From assembly GCF_033807715.1 (NCBI RefSeq), contig NC_084587.1, positions 14,055,017 through 14,119,016 of the forward strand: DNA of 64,000 bases, given 5' to 3'. The DNA is from Cololabis saira. Taxonomy: Eukaryota; Chordata; Actinopteri; Beloniformes; Belonidae. The notes below the pieces were generated by a model, which did not search any database, had not been told where the DNA came from, and was given only the letters and a program-made list of their open reading frames with translations. Positions 22,093 through 34,644 of the stretch are shown in pieces. How positions within the stretch are numbered: position 1 is the first letter of the stretch; every line of letters begins with the position of its first letter. Both the position numbers and the translations under genes were made by a program.

Positions 22093-22752
22093 TGACTACG
22101 TTTACATGCAGTCAAAATTCGGGTTATTACTAATATTCCGGTTACTGAAACATTCGGAATATTCCGTTTACATGCGTGAGAAAACAGGGTTATCCCTGTA
22201 TACATGGTAATTAATCATTCAGGATATCTCGATCAAACCAGCAACGCGCGGAGAATGTGATGACACAATTATCGTCATTTCCGCTTCTTCTTCCTGTATC
22301 CAAAATCAAAACAAATGCTGCTTCGCGCAACTTTTCGCTCACCTTCTTTTAAATCTCGCTATCCCCGTACTTTTGTACCGTCTACAAATGCAGAAATGTT
22401 CATATCCTTCATTACATTTATGAAGTGATTAGTCTCCTCCTGGTCTTGCGTTTCTCCGTGTTTACAAGAACTTCCTGGACTCAAAAGACCAGGATTCCTT
22501 GCGAACAGAGCATGCGCAGAAAACAAATTCCTGTTCCGTTTGATCGGGATATCCCGTTAGGCGTTTACATGACCGAATATTCGGGTTTTAATAGGAGTAA
22601 CCCAGGGGTCATATTTGGGTTTTTAAAAACCCGAATATGAGCAAATTCGGGTTATTCAAAGGGGTTATTGGTGTTTACATGAACGTGCAAATTCGGGTAA
22701 TTGCCAATATTCGGGTTTTAAAAGGGTTATTGACTGCATGTAAACGCAGTCA
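22093..22752. mobile_element. MITE with TGACTRCGTTTACATGCAGTCA ends
   Basis: TGACTACGTTTACATGCAGT at the left is mirrored by ACTGCATGTAAACGCAGTCA at the right. The interior repeats ATTCGGGTTAT/CCGAATAT motifs on both strands close to each end. The exact target duplication is unclear because the terminal bases themselves read TGACT/AGTCA, so the superfamily is not assigned. Confidence 0.75.
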
Positions 22753-23798
22753 TTGTTGTTACCACTCAGACCAGCTATACTACCAACATCTAATGATCTA
22801 ATATCAAACCTGCGAGCTATGGAAAATTCCTTGTCCATGCATTAGAATCAAACACCACTTGCACTCATAACCTTGTGATCTGGGCTGTACTTTCTGCATG
22901 AATTCATCTTATATGTAACTTATATGGCTTTGCTTAGTGGAAGTGCAGCACTTTGGTGTGGCATCCTGTAACGCTACTCCACGCTGGTGTTTTGAGGGCA
23001 CATGGTCTTAAAAGTCTTTATTTGCCTGAAAACATGAAGTGAAATGCAGTAACTTGTTATTTGTTTCTTTAAACCTGTGACAATGACATGATGATGTTAC
23101 GTGATCCTCGGTTACGCATGAGCACCAGCTAATAACAATAATGGCAGGCTCTCAAGGACTTCTCATCAGTTCTGCACAGCTTCTCTCGTACCGAAATTCA
23201 ATAGGCTTGTTGATATTTCTCGCCCTTGACACCCCCTATGGTTACATCACACATTTAAGCTTATTTACAGCCACGGGCAAAGGGATGTTCTGGAAAAAAA
23301 AAAAGTATGTTTGTTCAGTGGTTAAGAGCGTCTGCTGCGCTAGTCTTTGTGCAGTTTTCCTACTGGGGACGTCATTAAGAGGATCACTGCTTTCTCTGGC
23401 TATTGTCTTTTTCAATACGGAACCTCTTCAGGCGAAGAGATTGTATGAATGGACCTTTTAAGAGACCAACGCTTCCAACAGATACCTTTTTTTTTCTGAC
23501 AACTTTCTCTGAGGCCGGGGCAGTGAAATTCCAACGTGGAAACTATCAAGTGCAGACAAATGCAGACACCCACATCTTTTATCAGGTCATGAATAGCTCT
23601 GAGTATTTCAATTCACACTCTGCGATGGATTGGTGACCCCTCCAGGAGGTTTCCCTGCCTTTTGCACAAAGACAGTTGGCATGGGCTCCAGCGGATCCTC
23701 GTGACTCTTTTAAATAGAAATAAGCAGGTATCATGAATGCGTGGACGGATTACACTTCAATTTTAAGGGGAAAAAACTTGTACTTAAAAAGTGATATG
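22753..23798. other. no recognised feature
   Basis: Unique-looking interval. ORFs at 23141-23461 and 23403-23636 show no recognisable domain. Confidence 0.35.
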
Positions 23799-24346
23799 CA
23801 GGACTGTCTCAGAAAATTAGAATATTGGGCCGCTCGGTGGCGCAGTGGGTTAAGCGGCGGCTCATATACTGAGGCTACAGTCCTCCTCCTGCAGCGGTCG
23901 CGGGTTCGAATCCAGCCCGCGCACCTTTGCTGCGTGTCTTCCCCGTTCTCTCTCTACCCCTTTCCAGTCTGCATCTCAATAAAGGGCCACTAGAGCCTAA
24001 AAAAAAAAAAAAAAAATCTATAGAAAATTTGAATATTGTGATTTTCTGTAATGCAATTACAAAAACAAAAATGTCATACATTCTGGATTCATTAAAAATC
24101 AACTGAAATATTGCAAGAAAACAATACTGAGAAAACTCAAATATCCTATCTCAAAAAATTTGAATATTCTGGGAATCTTGATCTTAAACTGTAAGCCATA
24201 ATCAGAAATATTGAAATAATAAAAGGCTTGCAATATTGCAGTTGATTTGTAATGAATCCAGAATGTATGACATTTTTGTTTTTTTAATTGCATTACAGAA
24301 AATGAAGAACTTTATCACAATATTCTAATTTTCTGAGACAGCCCTG
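23799..24346. mobile_element. Tc1-like palindromic MITE carrying a SINE
   Basis: Starts CAGGACTGTCTCAGAAAATT and ends GAGACAGCCCTG. It has the same fold-back text as the copies at 20110 and 62743. A SINE (23827-24021) is inserted 28 bp from the left end, and the arm after it is slightly deleted. TATG stands on both sides instead of a simple TA pair. Confidence 0.88.
23827..24021 (+). mobile_element. tRNA-derived SINE with intact pol III boxes
   Basis: The body starts GGGCCGCTCGG. It has a box A (TGGCGCAGTGGG, 23838-23849) and box B (GGTTCGAATCC, 23903-23913), followed by a non-tRNA body ending AATAAAGGGCC and an A-rich tail of about 17. A 16-bp target duplication AGAAAATTAGAATATT (23811-23826) and AGAAAATTTGAATATT (24022-24037) differs at one base, which points to LINE-assisted insertion. 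Intact boxes and the near-perfect duplication suggest a fairly young copy. It is not a working tRNA gene, since no cloverleaf 3' half follows. Confidence 0.9.
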
Positions 24347-24350
24347 TATG

Positions 24351-26347
24351 TGGAAAAAACTGAGCTAAATTTAAAATGCGGTTATATAGTAAATGGTATA
24401 AGTTAACCAGATTTGCAGTAGATACTATGATACCATCAAATAATATGAGCCGTTCCACTACAGTCCATCAGTTTAATATTTCATTCACAAATGAGATAAC
24501 AGGTTTCCATGGTGTAGTATGACTAGGTGTTAGTGAACATTAGTGAAAACTGATTAGAGATGACAGACAAGCGGTTTTAACTGGAGACAGGAGCACTTAA
24601 CCCAAAGTGTCCAGAAACTTCTCATTCAATTATGTCAGCATCACTCAGGTTTATTTTCCTCCATGCAACTTGTGCCAACATGTTGTTTTTCCTACTTTCC
24701 ACAAAAACTGTATTCGTGACCTGGACTTATGTAAAGTTTCCAACAAACATACACAACCCAGATCGACTCAAATCCATAATACAGTGTGATTGTCTCCCCT
24801 TTGACCTCACAGTTTGACGTAATCATGTGATGCATCCATGTGAAGGCTGTTTTTTCATCTCCATCTGTGCCAAATGTGCTTGGTTACCTGGGAGATCTTA
24901 ATTCGATTTTTATCTCCATCATATGTTCCTGGGCTAATATTATTGCATAACAACTAGGGCTTAGCCACTAAATCTACTTTCCAAACGTTATGCGAGGGGC
25001 AGTAGTGGCATGGAGGATTGGTTGATTTCATCAGTGTGGAATGTGTCAAAAACATGTCTGAATAAAAATGAGTCCAGCTGCGTAAAAACTTTTATTCTGA
25101 AAGGTTTTATATAAACTTAAAAATGCATAACATTATCAAACTATTTGTGACAGTATCAGTTTCTGCTGTGTAGGTTATCAATAGGTATCTGTTCGACTAA
25201 ATGTGTTTTTGCCAAAGGGTAATTCAGCTGTTTGGTCACAGTTACAGAAAATTAAATGAATAATTTGACTTCTGTTCAGACATCCTGTTTTGGTTTGGCT
25301 ATGCAAGACTCGTCAAGTGACTTCTTTTCAATGAGTGGCTTGTTTTTCATTTAGTATTAACTAGACATGCTAGCGGCGATTGGAATTGACCAGTTTGGTC
25401 AGTTCAACTGTCTCTTTCTCTTATACTCAAACACATTATTTGTCCAGTCCTGAGACGTGCCGTAGTCACGGATCACCATGGCGCAGTTATGACAACACAG
25501 TCAAACTCTAATTTCTTCTCTCTGGATACAGAATACTAGAATCTACCAATTTATAATAATTGTAAGGTAAAAATTAGCCATGAAGGAACAACAAAAACGC
25601 TTGAGGCAATAAAAAACTTAATCTATCCTCTAAAATAGCCCCACCCTTTTATTTTATTCTGTTTCCATGGATCAGAGAATGAATGTCTTGTAGCAATCCT
25701 GCAGGTTTAGACAAACTGTTACAGTCACTAATGGGCAATTTTGATGTGTTTTATTAAAATGCCACTAAGAAGCTTTTGCACATTTTTAGAGATTTACTCT
25801 TTTTTTTTTATCGCTACGCTCATATTTTCTCTGTCATAGTTACTTTCTGGAGTCGTTCTGCATGATGTCTCGTGTAGCTCGGTTTGCTAGTTTCATCACC
25901 GTTGATGCTTTGTGAAGAGATAATTTACACGAGCGATAACTGTGATCGTAGTCCCAGGTTACTTTTTTTGGTTTTTACTAGTAGAAGGTACAGGTTACAA
26001 TGAGAGCTGGATAGCATCATAAAAGTTATTAAATATTCTTTTAAATGAAACTAAAATGGAAATTTTACAAGGAAAAAAAAAACAAAAAAATGTTATTATG
26101 CTACTTTAAAGTTCTTAGAAAGAAAATCCGAATTGCCAAAATCAAATCATCAAGTAAGACATTCAAAAGAAAATCGGTGCATCTCTAATATGACGAGTGT
26201 GGCAACAAGAAGAAGAGTTACATCTTTATTGTCACCATAAAATCAAAGAGATATTCAATCATACTTCCATTCTGTAGTTTTGACCAATGTTAAGAGTTTG
26301 GCTTGACTTTTTTATATGTTGATGCATTAACCTGCTTTCTTAGTATA
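24351..26347. other. no recognised feature
   Basis: Two kilobases of AT-rich, unique-looking DNA. I found no exon signature, terminal repeat or tandem array. A poly(T) stretch lies at 25799-25809 and an A-rich patch at 26070-26090. Confidence 0.4.
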
Positions 26348-26351
26348 TTAA

Positions 26352-27051
26352 CCCTTGTGCTGTCTTTGGGTCAAGGGAGGGTGAAGGGAGAAAAGAAGGA
26401 ATGAAGGAAGGGAGAAAAGATGGAAGGAAGGAAAGAAGGAAGTAAGGAAGGGAGAAAAGATGGAAGGAAGAAAGTAGGAAAGGGGGTAAGGAAGGGAGAA
26501 AAGATGGAAGGAATGGAGAAAGGAGAAAAGAAGGAAAGAAGGAAGGAAGTAGGAAAGGGAGTAGGAAAGGGAGTAAGGAAGGGAGAAAAGATGGAAGGGA
26601 GGAAAGAAGGGAGAAAAGATGGAAGGAAGGAAAGAAGGGAGAAAAGATGGAAGGAAGGGAGAAAGGAGAAAAGAAGGAAAGAAGGAAGGAAGTAGGAAAG
26701 GGAGTAAGGAAGGGAGAAAAGATGGAAGGAAGGGAGAAAGGAGAAAAGAAGGAAAGAAGGAAGGAAGTAGGAAAGGGAGAAAAGATGGAAGGAAGGGAGA
26801 AAGGAAGGAAAGAATGGAGAAAAGGAAAGAAAGAAGGGAGGGAAGAAGGAAGGAATGGAGAAAATAAGGAAAGAAGGAAGGAAAAGCAAAGAAAATAAAG
26901 GAAAAAATGACGAAAGGGAGGTAGGAAGAAAAAGAAGTAAAGGAGGGTAAAAAAGGAGGAAAAGAGGAAAGGAAGAAGGAAGGAGAGAGCATGGCAGGAG
27001 GAAAGAAGGATAGAAGAATTGGGTCATTTTGACCCAAAGACTGCACAAGGG
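26352..27051. mobile_element. TTAA-target MITE with purine-rich core, copy A
   Basis: CCCTTGTGCTGTCTTTGGGT at the left is mirrored by CCAAAGACTGCACAAGGG at the right. The left flank is TTAA (26348-26351), the right flank TTAG (27052-27055), read as a mutated TTAA. The pair suggests a piggyBac-like origin. The interior is about 620 bp of almost pure A+G. A related copy at 60374 has the complementary strand orientation and intact TTAA on both sides. Confidence 0.85.
26375..27020 (+). repeat. polypurine tract of GGAAGGGAGAAAAGATGGAA units
   Basis: Irregular tandem units such as GGAAGGGAGAAAAGATGGAA and GGAAAGAAGGAAGGAAGTAG repeat along the tract with very few pyrimidines. The 244- and 225-codon minus-strand ORFs over it are artefacts rich in Ser, Phe, Leu and Pro. 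Confidence 0.93.
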
Positions 27052-27120
27052 TTAGTAACAATATTTCTGAAAATATTTTCATGATTTAAAATATCCCCAA
27101 TTTAAAATGCCGTGTATACG

Positions 27121-27197
27121 AAATATGTCTTTGTAAAATGTTTAAAAATATGTCTTTGTAAAATGTTTAAAAATATGTCTTTGTAAAATGTTTCCAC
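27121..27197 (+). repeat. 25-bp tandem repeat, three units
   Basis: AAATATGTCTTTGTAAAATG starts at 27121, 27146 and 27171, giving three nearly identical 25-bp units. Confidence 0.9.
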
Positions 27198-28175
27198 AAA
27201 TACATGCAGATTATCTCCTAACAGAGGAAACTGGCGGGGTGTCATCACGTAACCAGCTGATCCACTTGGGACCTGAATGACTCTGCAGAGGTACGGCTGT
27301 GAAGGAGGAGCTTAAAACTAAAACTTCACGTGCTTAGTGTTTAGTTCTTTCAAGAAATGTTGAAACAAGCCCTGTTTAAAAGAGTCCTCAGCAGGTTGAG
27401 ACCTCACGGTGATAAATGGCTCTTTTTCTTCAACACACTCAAGTATTACAAAAGAAAAGGAATTAAAAACAAAAACTTTTAAAAGGAATTATCGTGCCTG
27501 AGTGCCGATGTTTAAATGTGAATGTCTGTTTTTGTCTGTGTGCCCCCACTTATTTATGAATCTGTAATTGTTAAATGGCTTTTGTATAAAAGCAAAGGGG
27601 TGGGCCTGTGGGAGGTCCAGGGACATGTTCCGGTCGACCAAGGCCCTGCTTCTGCTAAAAAAACACAGATGTTCTGGGTCTATTGTGGCTTTCCGAGACT
27701 CCGCAGGGACCCAACGGGGCCATTTCACGGTTGAAGGACACCCAAAGAAGATGTCCAAGAGGCTCATCAGTTTGGCCTCAGCAGAGGTCTCTTTCAATTA
27801 GAAACACAACGAGCAGCTATGTAACAAATTAGCTTCAACAAGATACTTTCAAAAAGGCAAGAGGGAAAGTTTGCTCACTATTTAGCTTCAAAGATTAGAA
27901 GTAACCACAGATAAGAACAGATATGACATGTGCAGCCTCGCCTCTCACAAAGCTGACAGTAACTCAGCTTCTTACTGTAAGTGCAATCAAACCTTTCCAA
28001 AGGAAAAGTAATTAGAGTATTTTATCATGCCAGCTATTCAGAGAGGTGTGATAAAAAGGTCAGCTGTTCAAGGTCAAAAGATTCAGGAAAAACAATGTTT
28101 TTAAATGTTTCCATCTGCCACCAGCAAGTTTGACAGATTAGTTCTGAGATTGTTAAACTACTAGGAATCATTATG
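27198..28175. other. no recognised feature
   Basis: Unique-looking interval. Opposed ORFs at 27489-27801 have no recognisable domain on either strand and may be chance. Confidence 0.4.
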
Positions 28176-28183
28176 GTTGTATT

Positions 28184-28910
28184 CAGTACTCGAGTTGTAA
28201 AAAAAAAAAAAAATCAGGGGGGATGGTGGATTTTATCATATGAGGACAGATAATTTGTGCTGATTACAAATAATATAATATATTACAAATAATAGCACTA
28301 ACCAAAACACCTGCAGAAATACTGCATTAATGACATAGCAGCAGTTAAATGCAGCCTTCTGTAAGCTTTAAATATCCACTGGGCTTACATCAAAAACATC
28401 AAAACACAACAATAAAAAACAGTTTTCTGAACTTATCAATATGACTCTGTCCTTCACAGGATAAGTAAAATGGATCACTGCAAAAACTCAAAATCTTAAC
28501 AAGAATATTTGTCCTATTTCTAGTTAAAATGTCTCATTTTAGTAAAAAAAATCGCATTACACTTAAAACAAGAGTCATCACTGGAAAAAAACAACAATTT
28601 TCACCTGTTTCAAGTAGATTTTCACTTAAAATAAGTAGAAAAATCTGCCAGTGGAACACGAGCAGATTTTCCTACTTATTTCAAGTGAAAATGTACTTGA
28701 AACAGGTGAAAATTGTCAAATAAGTTATTTTTCTGGTGTTATTTTTCTGTTGATGTAAATGTTGAAATAGCAGTAAAACCACATTCATTGATGAAATGAC
28801 ATAAGTGATGGAAAGGGGGGATGGCAGTTTTACAGGGGGGATGATTTGGACCGTTTTTATTTCAGAGGAGGGATGCCATCCCCCCTCATCCCCCCTCAAC
28901 TCCAGTACTG
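28184..28910. mobile_element. hAT MITE (CAGTACTCGAGTTG ends), copy B
   Basis: Same ends and interior as copy A at 17472, in the same orientation. GTTGTATT is perfectly duplicated (28176-28183, 28911-28918). The internal hairpin is shorter than in copy A because part of the spacer is deleted. Confidence 0.93.
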
Positions 28911-28918
28911 GTTGTATT

Positions 28919-29870
28919 ACCTGATATGGAAAGCAAACTCTGTAGTGACAGTTTGTAAAAAAGTCATAATGTTGCACGGCACACACCCACACAACATTAC
29001 TTTGTACCTTTTATATTGAGTTGTTCTGGTCAAACTTAAATCTCTGGATCCCGCCACACTTACATTGCATACAGGTCCTCGTCTACATTGGTCTGCAGCC
29101 ACACCGCACCCAAACACACCTTTTCCAGCTGAAATCAGGCCACACTGGAGGACAGAAGGGAACACGTACACTAACCCAACAGATCAGACTTGAGAGGTCA
29201 ACTGTACTCGGCCACGGGTTGCTTAATGTGAGTGCAGCATCAGTGAAACAGATTGATGAAGCCATTAATGTTGCATATCCCGCGCCTGAAGAGAGATTTT
29301 AAATATGCAGGAGGAAAAAAGGGAAAGGTTTTCAAAGTAGAAGCTTTTTGGTTGCTGTTACTTTCTGAGAAAAGTGGATTATCCGACATTGCAGCTGTGA
29401 AGTTGGTGTGGAGGAGTAAAGAGCTGAAATGCACACAGCAGATCGTCTGCTGCGGGACACTTTGCCAAGTTGCATTAGATCCCACATTGGGAGGCCTCAG
29501 TGGATTTGAATTGTGTTTCCTGCACATCCCACAGTTGCACAAACACAAAGATTTTGTGGAATTTGATAATGAAATCAGCTGTCAGCTGTGGATAGGAGCT
29601 AATTTTCTCTCCGGTTAAGTGTTTTACATGTTAACATAGAGTGTTGGCTGCTCACTTAGAGCACAATAGATGCCAGTTCTGGACAAATGTCTCTGGAGTT
29701 TTGGTTCAGTTTAACTACGCTGCCAAGTCACGACAGGACACTTTACAGAGCCGGCACATGTCGGTGGCGTAAATGCAAAAAACAAAAATGTTTTTCCATC
29801 TTTGTTTCTCCTTCAGTTTCTGTACATTTCAGTGTACAACTCGGTGTGAGTGAGATGGAGGGTTCAATTT
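28919..29870. other. no recognised feature
   Basis: Unique-looking interval of fairly balanced composition. ORFs at 29021-29302 and 29253-29618 (93 and 121 codons) show no recognisable family; the second is the better candidate for a host exon but lacks clear splice signals. Confidence 0.35.
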
Positions 29871-29878
29871 CCCTAAGG

Positions 29879-30556
29879 CAGGGGTCGGCAACCCGCGGCT
29901 CTAGAGCCGCATGCGGCTCTTTAGCGCCGCCCTAGTGGCTCCTGGAGCTTTTTCAAAAATGTTTCACCTTTTTTTCCTTTTTTTCCCCTTTTTCTTCTTT
30001 TTTGCTTCTTTTTTGCTTCTTTTTTTCTTCCTTTTTTTCTCTTTTTTCTCTTTTTTTCCTTTTTTCTTTCTTTTCCTGTTTTTTTTTGCTTTTTTCTTCT
30101 TCTTTTCCTTTTTTTTCCCTTTTTCTTCTTTTTTTCTTCCTTTTTTCTCTTTCTTTGTCTTTCTTTTCTCTTTTTTTTCCTTTTTTTCTTTCTTTTCTTG
30201 TTTTTTTTCTTTTTTCTTCTTTCTTTCCTTTTTTCCACTTTTTTTTCTTCCTTTTTCCTTTCCTTTTTAATCTCGACATTTCGACTTTTTTTCTCAACAT
30301 TTCGACTTTTTTCTCGACATTTGAACTTTTTTCTCGAGATTGTACTTCAACATTAATCTCAACATTTTGACTTTTTTCTCTAAATTTTGACTTTTTTCTC
30401 CACATTTTGACTTTTTTTCGACATTTCTCCTTTCACCATTTGTCTTCATTCTAAGGCTGATACGAGACCTTTCATTTTTTGCGGCTCCAGACATATTCGT
30501 TTTTTGTGTTTTTGGTCCAATATGGCTCTTTCAACATTTTGGGTTGCCGACCCCTG
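29879..30556. mobile_element. hAT MITE (CAGGGGTCGGCAACC ends), copy A
   Basis: Ends CAGGGGTCGGCAACCCGCGG and the inverted CAGGGGTCGGCAACCCAAAA are flanked by a perfect CCCTAAGG duplication (29871-29878, 30557-30564). The interior is a long pyrimidine tract (T, CT and CTT runs), then repeats of about 17 bp containing TCGACATTTCGACTTTTTT. An inverted relative is at 45323. Confidence 0.94.
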
Positions 30557-30564
30557 CCCTAAGG

Positions 30565-32105
30565 GAACCTCTCAAAGGGATTAATAAAGCCGTCTATGCA
30601 TCCATCTATTGTACCTGATACTCTGAGCACGTCATTGTTTCTGTAGAGCAGCTCGTGATGTTTTTCTTCTTCTTTTCTTTCTTTCTAGGGACTAATTCCC
30701 TTTGGGATGTCACGTTTCAGTTTGCCCGGAGAGTCGGGTCGGGCTGCTCAGGCTCACGCGTCTATAAAAAGCACCTCCTGATTATTTTATTAACTGCTCC
30801 ACTGTCTTCACCACTCTGCCGGCATCACAGCTTAGTCATGGGGCCGTGAAAAAGTAGGCCAACAGCTTTGTTTTTGGTCATTTATGTTTGTGGCAGGGGT
30901 TTTACTGAAGCACACCCGTGTCTCATGAGTGAAGTATGCTTCGTTCGAACTGCTGAAAGGAGTCATTAAAGCACTTTTGTCCGTGAGGGTGCATGAGTAC
31001 GTGACTAACTCAAGGGACCCTAAAAGCATGCACGGCCTCTTTTAAAGACATTACGGTGTTTTACTATCACCACCTGCACATTTAAATGTATATTTGCCCG
31101 CCGAACACTATACATACCCTGCTTTATAGCATCATTAATCCAAAAAAGATCAGTATTCTCTGTTGCCGGTGACCGTATTTTCCTTATTTATGGAGCAGTA
31201 GAAAGATATATCTAAAACCTTGACATTCAAAGCCTTTAACGTTAATATTTAAACAAGATGCAAGAAGAATTCTGAATCCGGCTGTATCTGACGTTCACAT
31301 TTCTCTTCCAGAAATGTATGCATATTAACATCCATTTGAATGTAATAAATTGGATTAATAATACCCAATGTTCACATTTGATCATAAAACTGCAAAAAAT
31401 AAATAAATGTAAGGAGTAGAATAGTAGTAGTGTAAATAGGCATGATTCCAACATTAACCACAGCTAATGTTAATTTCAATTTGACTATTTGCCAGATTTC
31501 CAAGGTCTTAGAACTGTATATCATCTTTGTATTTACATTTAAATATGAAAACTACAGTAACTTTGCAGACTAAGTTATTTCTGCTCGTGTCACTTAATCA
31601 AATCACCCATTTTCTTTGGCGGTCTCCTAAACCTGTCCTGACTGATTACTACGCTGCCGTGTAGGTGACTGCAAGTCATTTAGCTGGACTTGTCGGTGAG
31701 CGCTCCTGAGATATTTATTATTGAATTAGAGTCCTTCAGCACTGTTCCTGCTCAGTGATTTAAAGCCCACTTGTGTCTGGCTTACAAGGCCACTTGTTTC
31801 AAAGACTCAGGAATGTTTTGCTAAACCCACTGACTCCAGCAAGCTCACGCCAAAATTGTTTACTTTTCTCGTTGCGCCGTGCTCCGTCTCCCTCCATCTC
31901 TTCTCACTTTCTCTCATTAACACTTTCTCACCTTGCATTAAAATACCTTTTTTTTCCCTATTTCTTCATCTGCTAATGTCTTTTTATTTTGTTATGTCAT
32001 TGATGAGAGATGTTTGATCACTGGAGCAACTTTAGAGCTTGCAAACTAAAGTCAATGAGGTAAACTTCTTTCGTTATATAAAAACAATTGAGCCACAAGA
32101 ATTAT
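30565..32105. other. no recognised feature
   Basis: AT-rich unique-looking DNA; no exon or repeat recognised. Confidence 0.4.
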
Positions 32106-32113
32106 CTTATCAC

Positions 32114-33273
<1,160 letters not shown>

Positions 33274-33281
33274 CTTATCAC

Positions 33282-33958
33282 ATAGCTGCTGTTTTACATG
33301 AGCTGAGTCTCAAAAGTCTTTTGTATGATTTCTGTAATGGCTGGAGTAGCACTTCTCCGCAGGATTGCCAAGAAGCCCTCTTGACTTCTCATTGTTCCAT
33401 TCACCGCCCAGGCTTCGCTCCGGCGGCCCCCACCCCTTCGCTCCCAAACACACACACTTGTCTGCTTTATGGACTCAAACGGGAGGATAAAACTGACGTG
33501 CAAGAAGGAGCTTGCTATTTCAAGTGTCAACTGACATTGTACACAGTTAGAAAGTAGATTCGAGCGTGCCAACACTCACAGAACTCCTGATTTAGTACAA
33601 CTTGGGATTCCCAAAGTGCTATACACAAATATTTGAACAAATTATAGGGATGTGGTCCTGTCTTGGTACATGAGAATGTCTTATTTTACTCCGCAGTCTT
33701 TTCAGACCGGTCCACTCCTACGCTCGTCCTCGCTCCAGCAGCAAAAATGTGTGTGAGTCCTGTTTGGAGGCCTTCTTTGGCAGATACTGTTTTTATTAGT
33801 CGGAGTCGCTGTAATGGGGGCGTCCACACCTTTAATCAATAATGAAGCATTGATCGAGGCTCCTATAGCTGAAGGGGGAGTCATGTGCTGTTAGTGAGGG
33901 AACTTAGGAGGGATAAAGCTCATGAGAGACTTGAGTGGATTAAAAATGCACGTTCATA
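33282..33958. other. no recognised feature
   Basis: Unique-looking interval with modest GC content near 33400-33450. Opposed ORFs at 33294-33575 show no recognisable domain. Confidence 0.35.
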
Positions 33959-33961
33959 TAA

Positions 33962-34641
33962 GGCCCCGTCTACACGGAGCAAAAACTGTGGCGTTTTCAT
34001 GCGTTTTGGCCGTTCGTTTACACGAAAACTAAGCTCAAAGTCACCAAAAACGATAATTTCTGAAAACTCCGGCCAAAGTGGAGATTTTCAAAAACTCCGT
34101 TTTCACGTTTGCTTGTAAACGGAGGGAAACGGAGATTTAGGCTTCAGAACGTCACATTATGAGACAGAAACGTCACCAGCATCATTTGTGCGACCTGTGT
34201 TTACAATTTGTTTGGCCACCGTCAATATTTTCTTGTATTTTACCTGTTTTATATTCTAAAGTCACACTTAAAAGTAACTCCACTTCTCTGTCACTCCAAA
34301 CGAAAGACTTTCGTCCCGTCTTGGAAGTAACTGGCAGTCAAGGCTGATTTATGGTTCCGCATTACACCAACGCAGAGCCTACCTGCGCTACCTGCTACGC
34401 CGTCGATTTAACGCGGAACCATATTATTCAGGCTTCACACGTGTCATTTGTTGACGTTTTTCCAGGATTCTGATTGGCTAGCATGACTTTACGCTTCTCG
34501 TTACACTGCCCCCTGTAGGTTGGCTGCTCATAGCACCTTAACAGCATATTTATGCGGGTTCGTGTAAACGAGGATATTTTTCAAAACGTAGAGGGGGAAA
34601 TATCCGTTTTTGTAAATACCCGGCTATGTGTAAACGTGGCC
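33962..34641. mobile_element. Harbinger-like MITE (GGCCCCGTCTACACG ends)
   Basis: Left end GGCCCCGTCTACACGGAGC and inverted right end GGCCACGTTTACACATAGCC are flanked by TAA on both sides (33959-33961, 34642-34644), fitting a 3-bp PIF/Harbinger duplication. The interior repeats GTTTTCAC/CGTTTACACG text. A smaller MITE (34341-34434) is nested inside. Confidence 0.75.
34341..34434. mobile_element. small palindromic MITE (AGGCTGATTTATGG), copy 1
   Basis: Begins AGGCTGATTTATGGTTCCGC and ends GCGGAACCATATTATTCAGG-CT. A TCA triplet stands on each side (34338-34340, 34435-34437). It belongs with the copies at 40959 and 63140. Confidence 0.8.
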
Positions 34642-34644
34642 TAA

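Noticed and set aside
23827..23925. tRNA gene
   Set aside because: Box A and B are present, but no cloverleaf 3' half follows; poly(A) tail and target duplication show a SINE.
26348..27082. 244- and 225-codon minus-strand ORFs
   Set aside because: Reading of a polypurine core; open in several frames with only S/F/P/L-type content.
29253..29618. 121-codon ORF as an exon
   Set aside because: No recognisable domain, and neither splice signals nor codon bias support it.
29911..30405. Phe-rich and Lys-rich ORFs on both strands
   Set aside because: They come from the T-rich interior of the hAT MITE 29879-30556.
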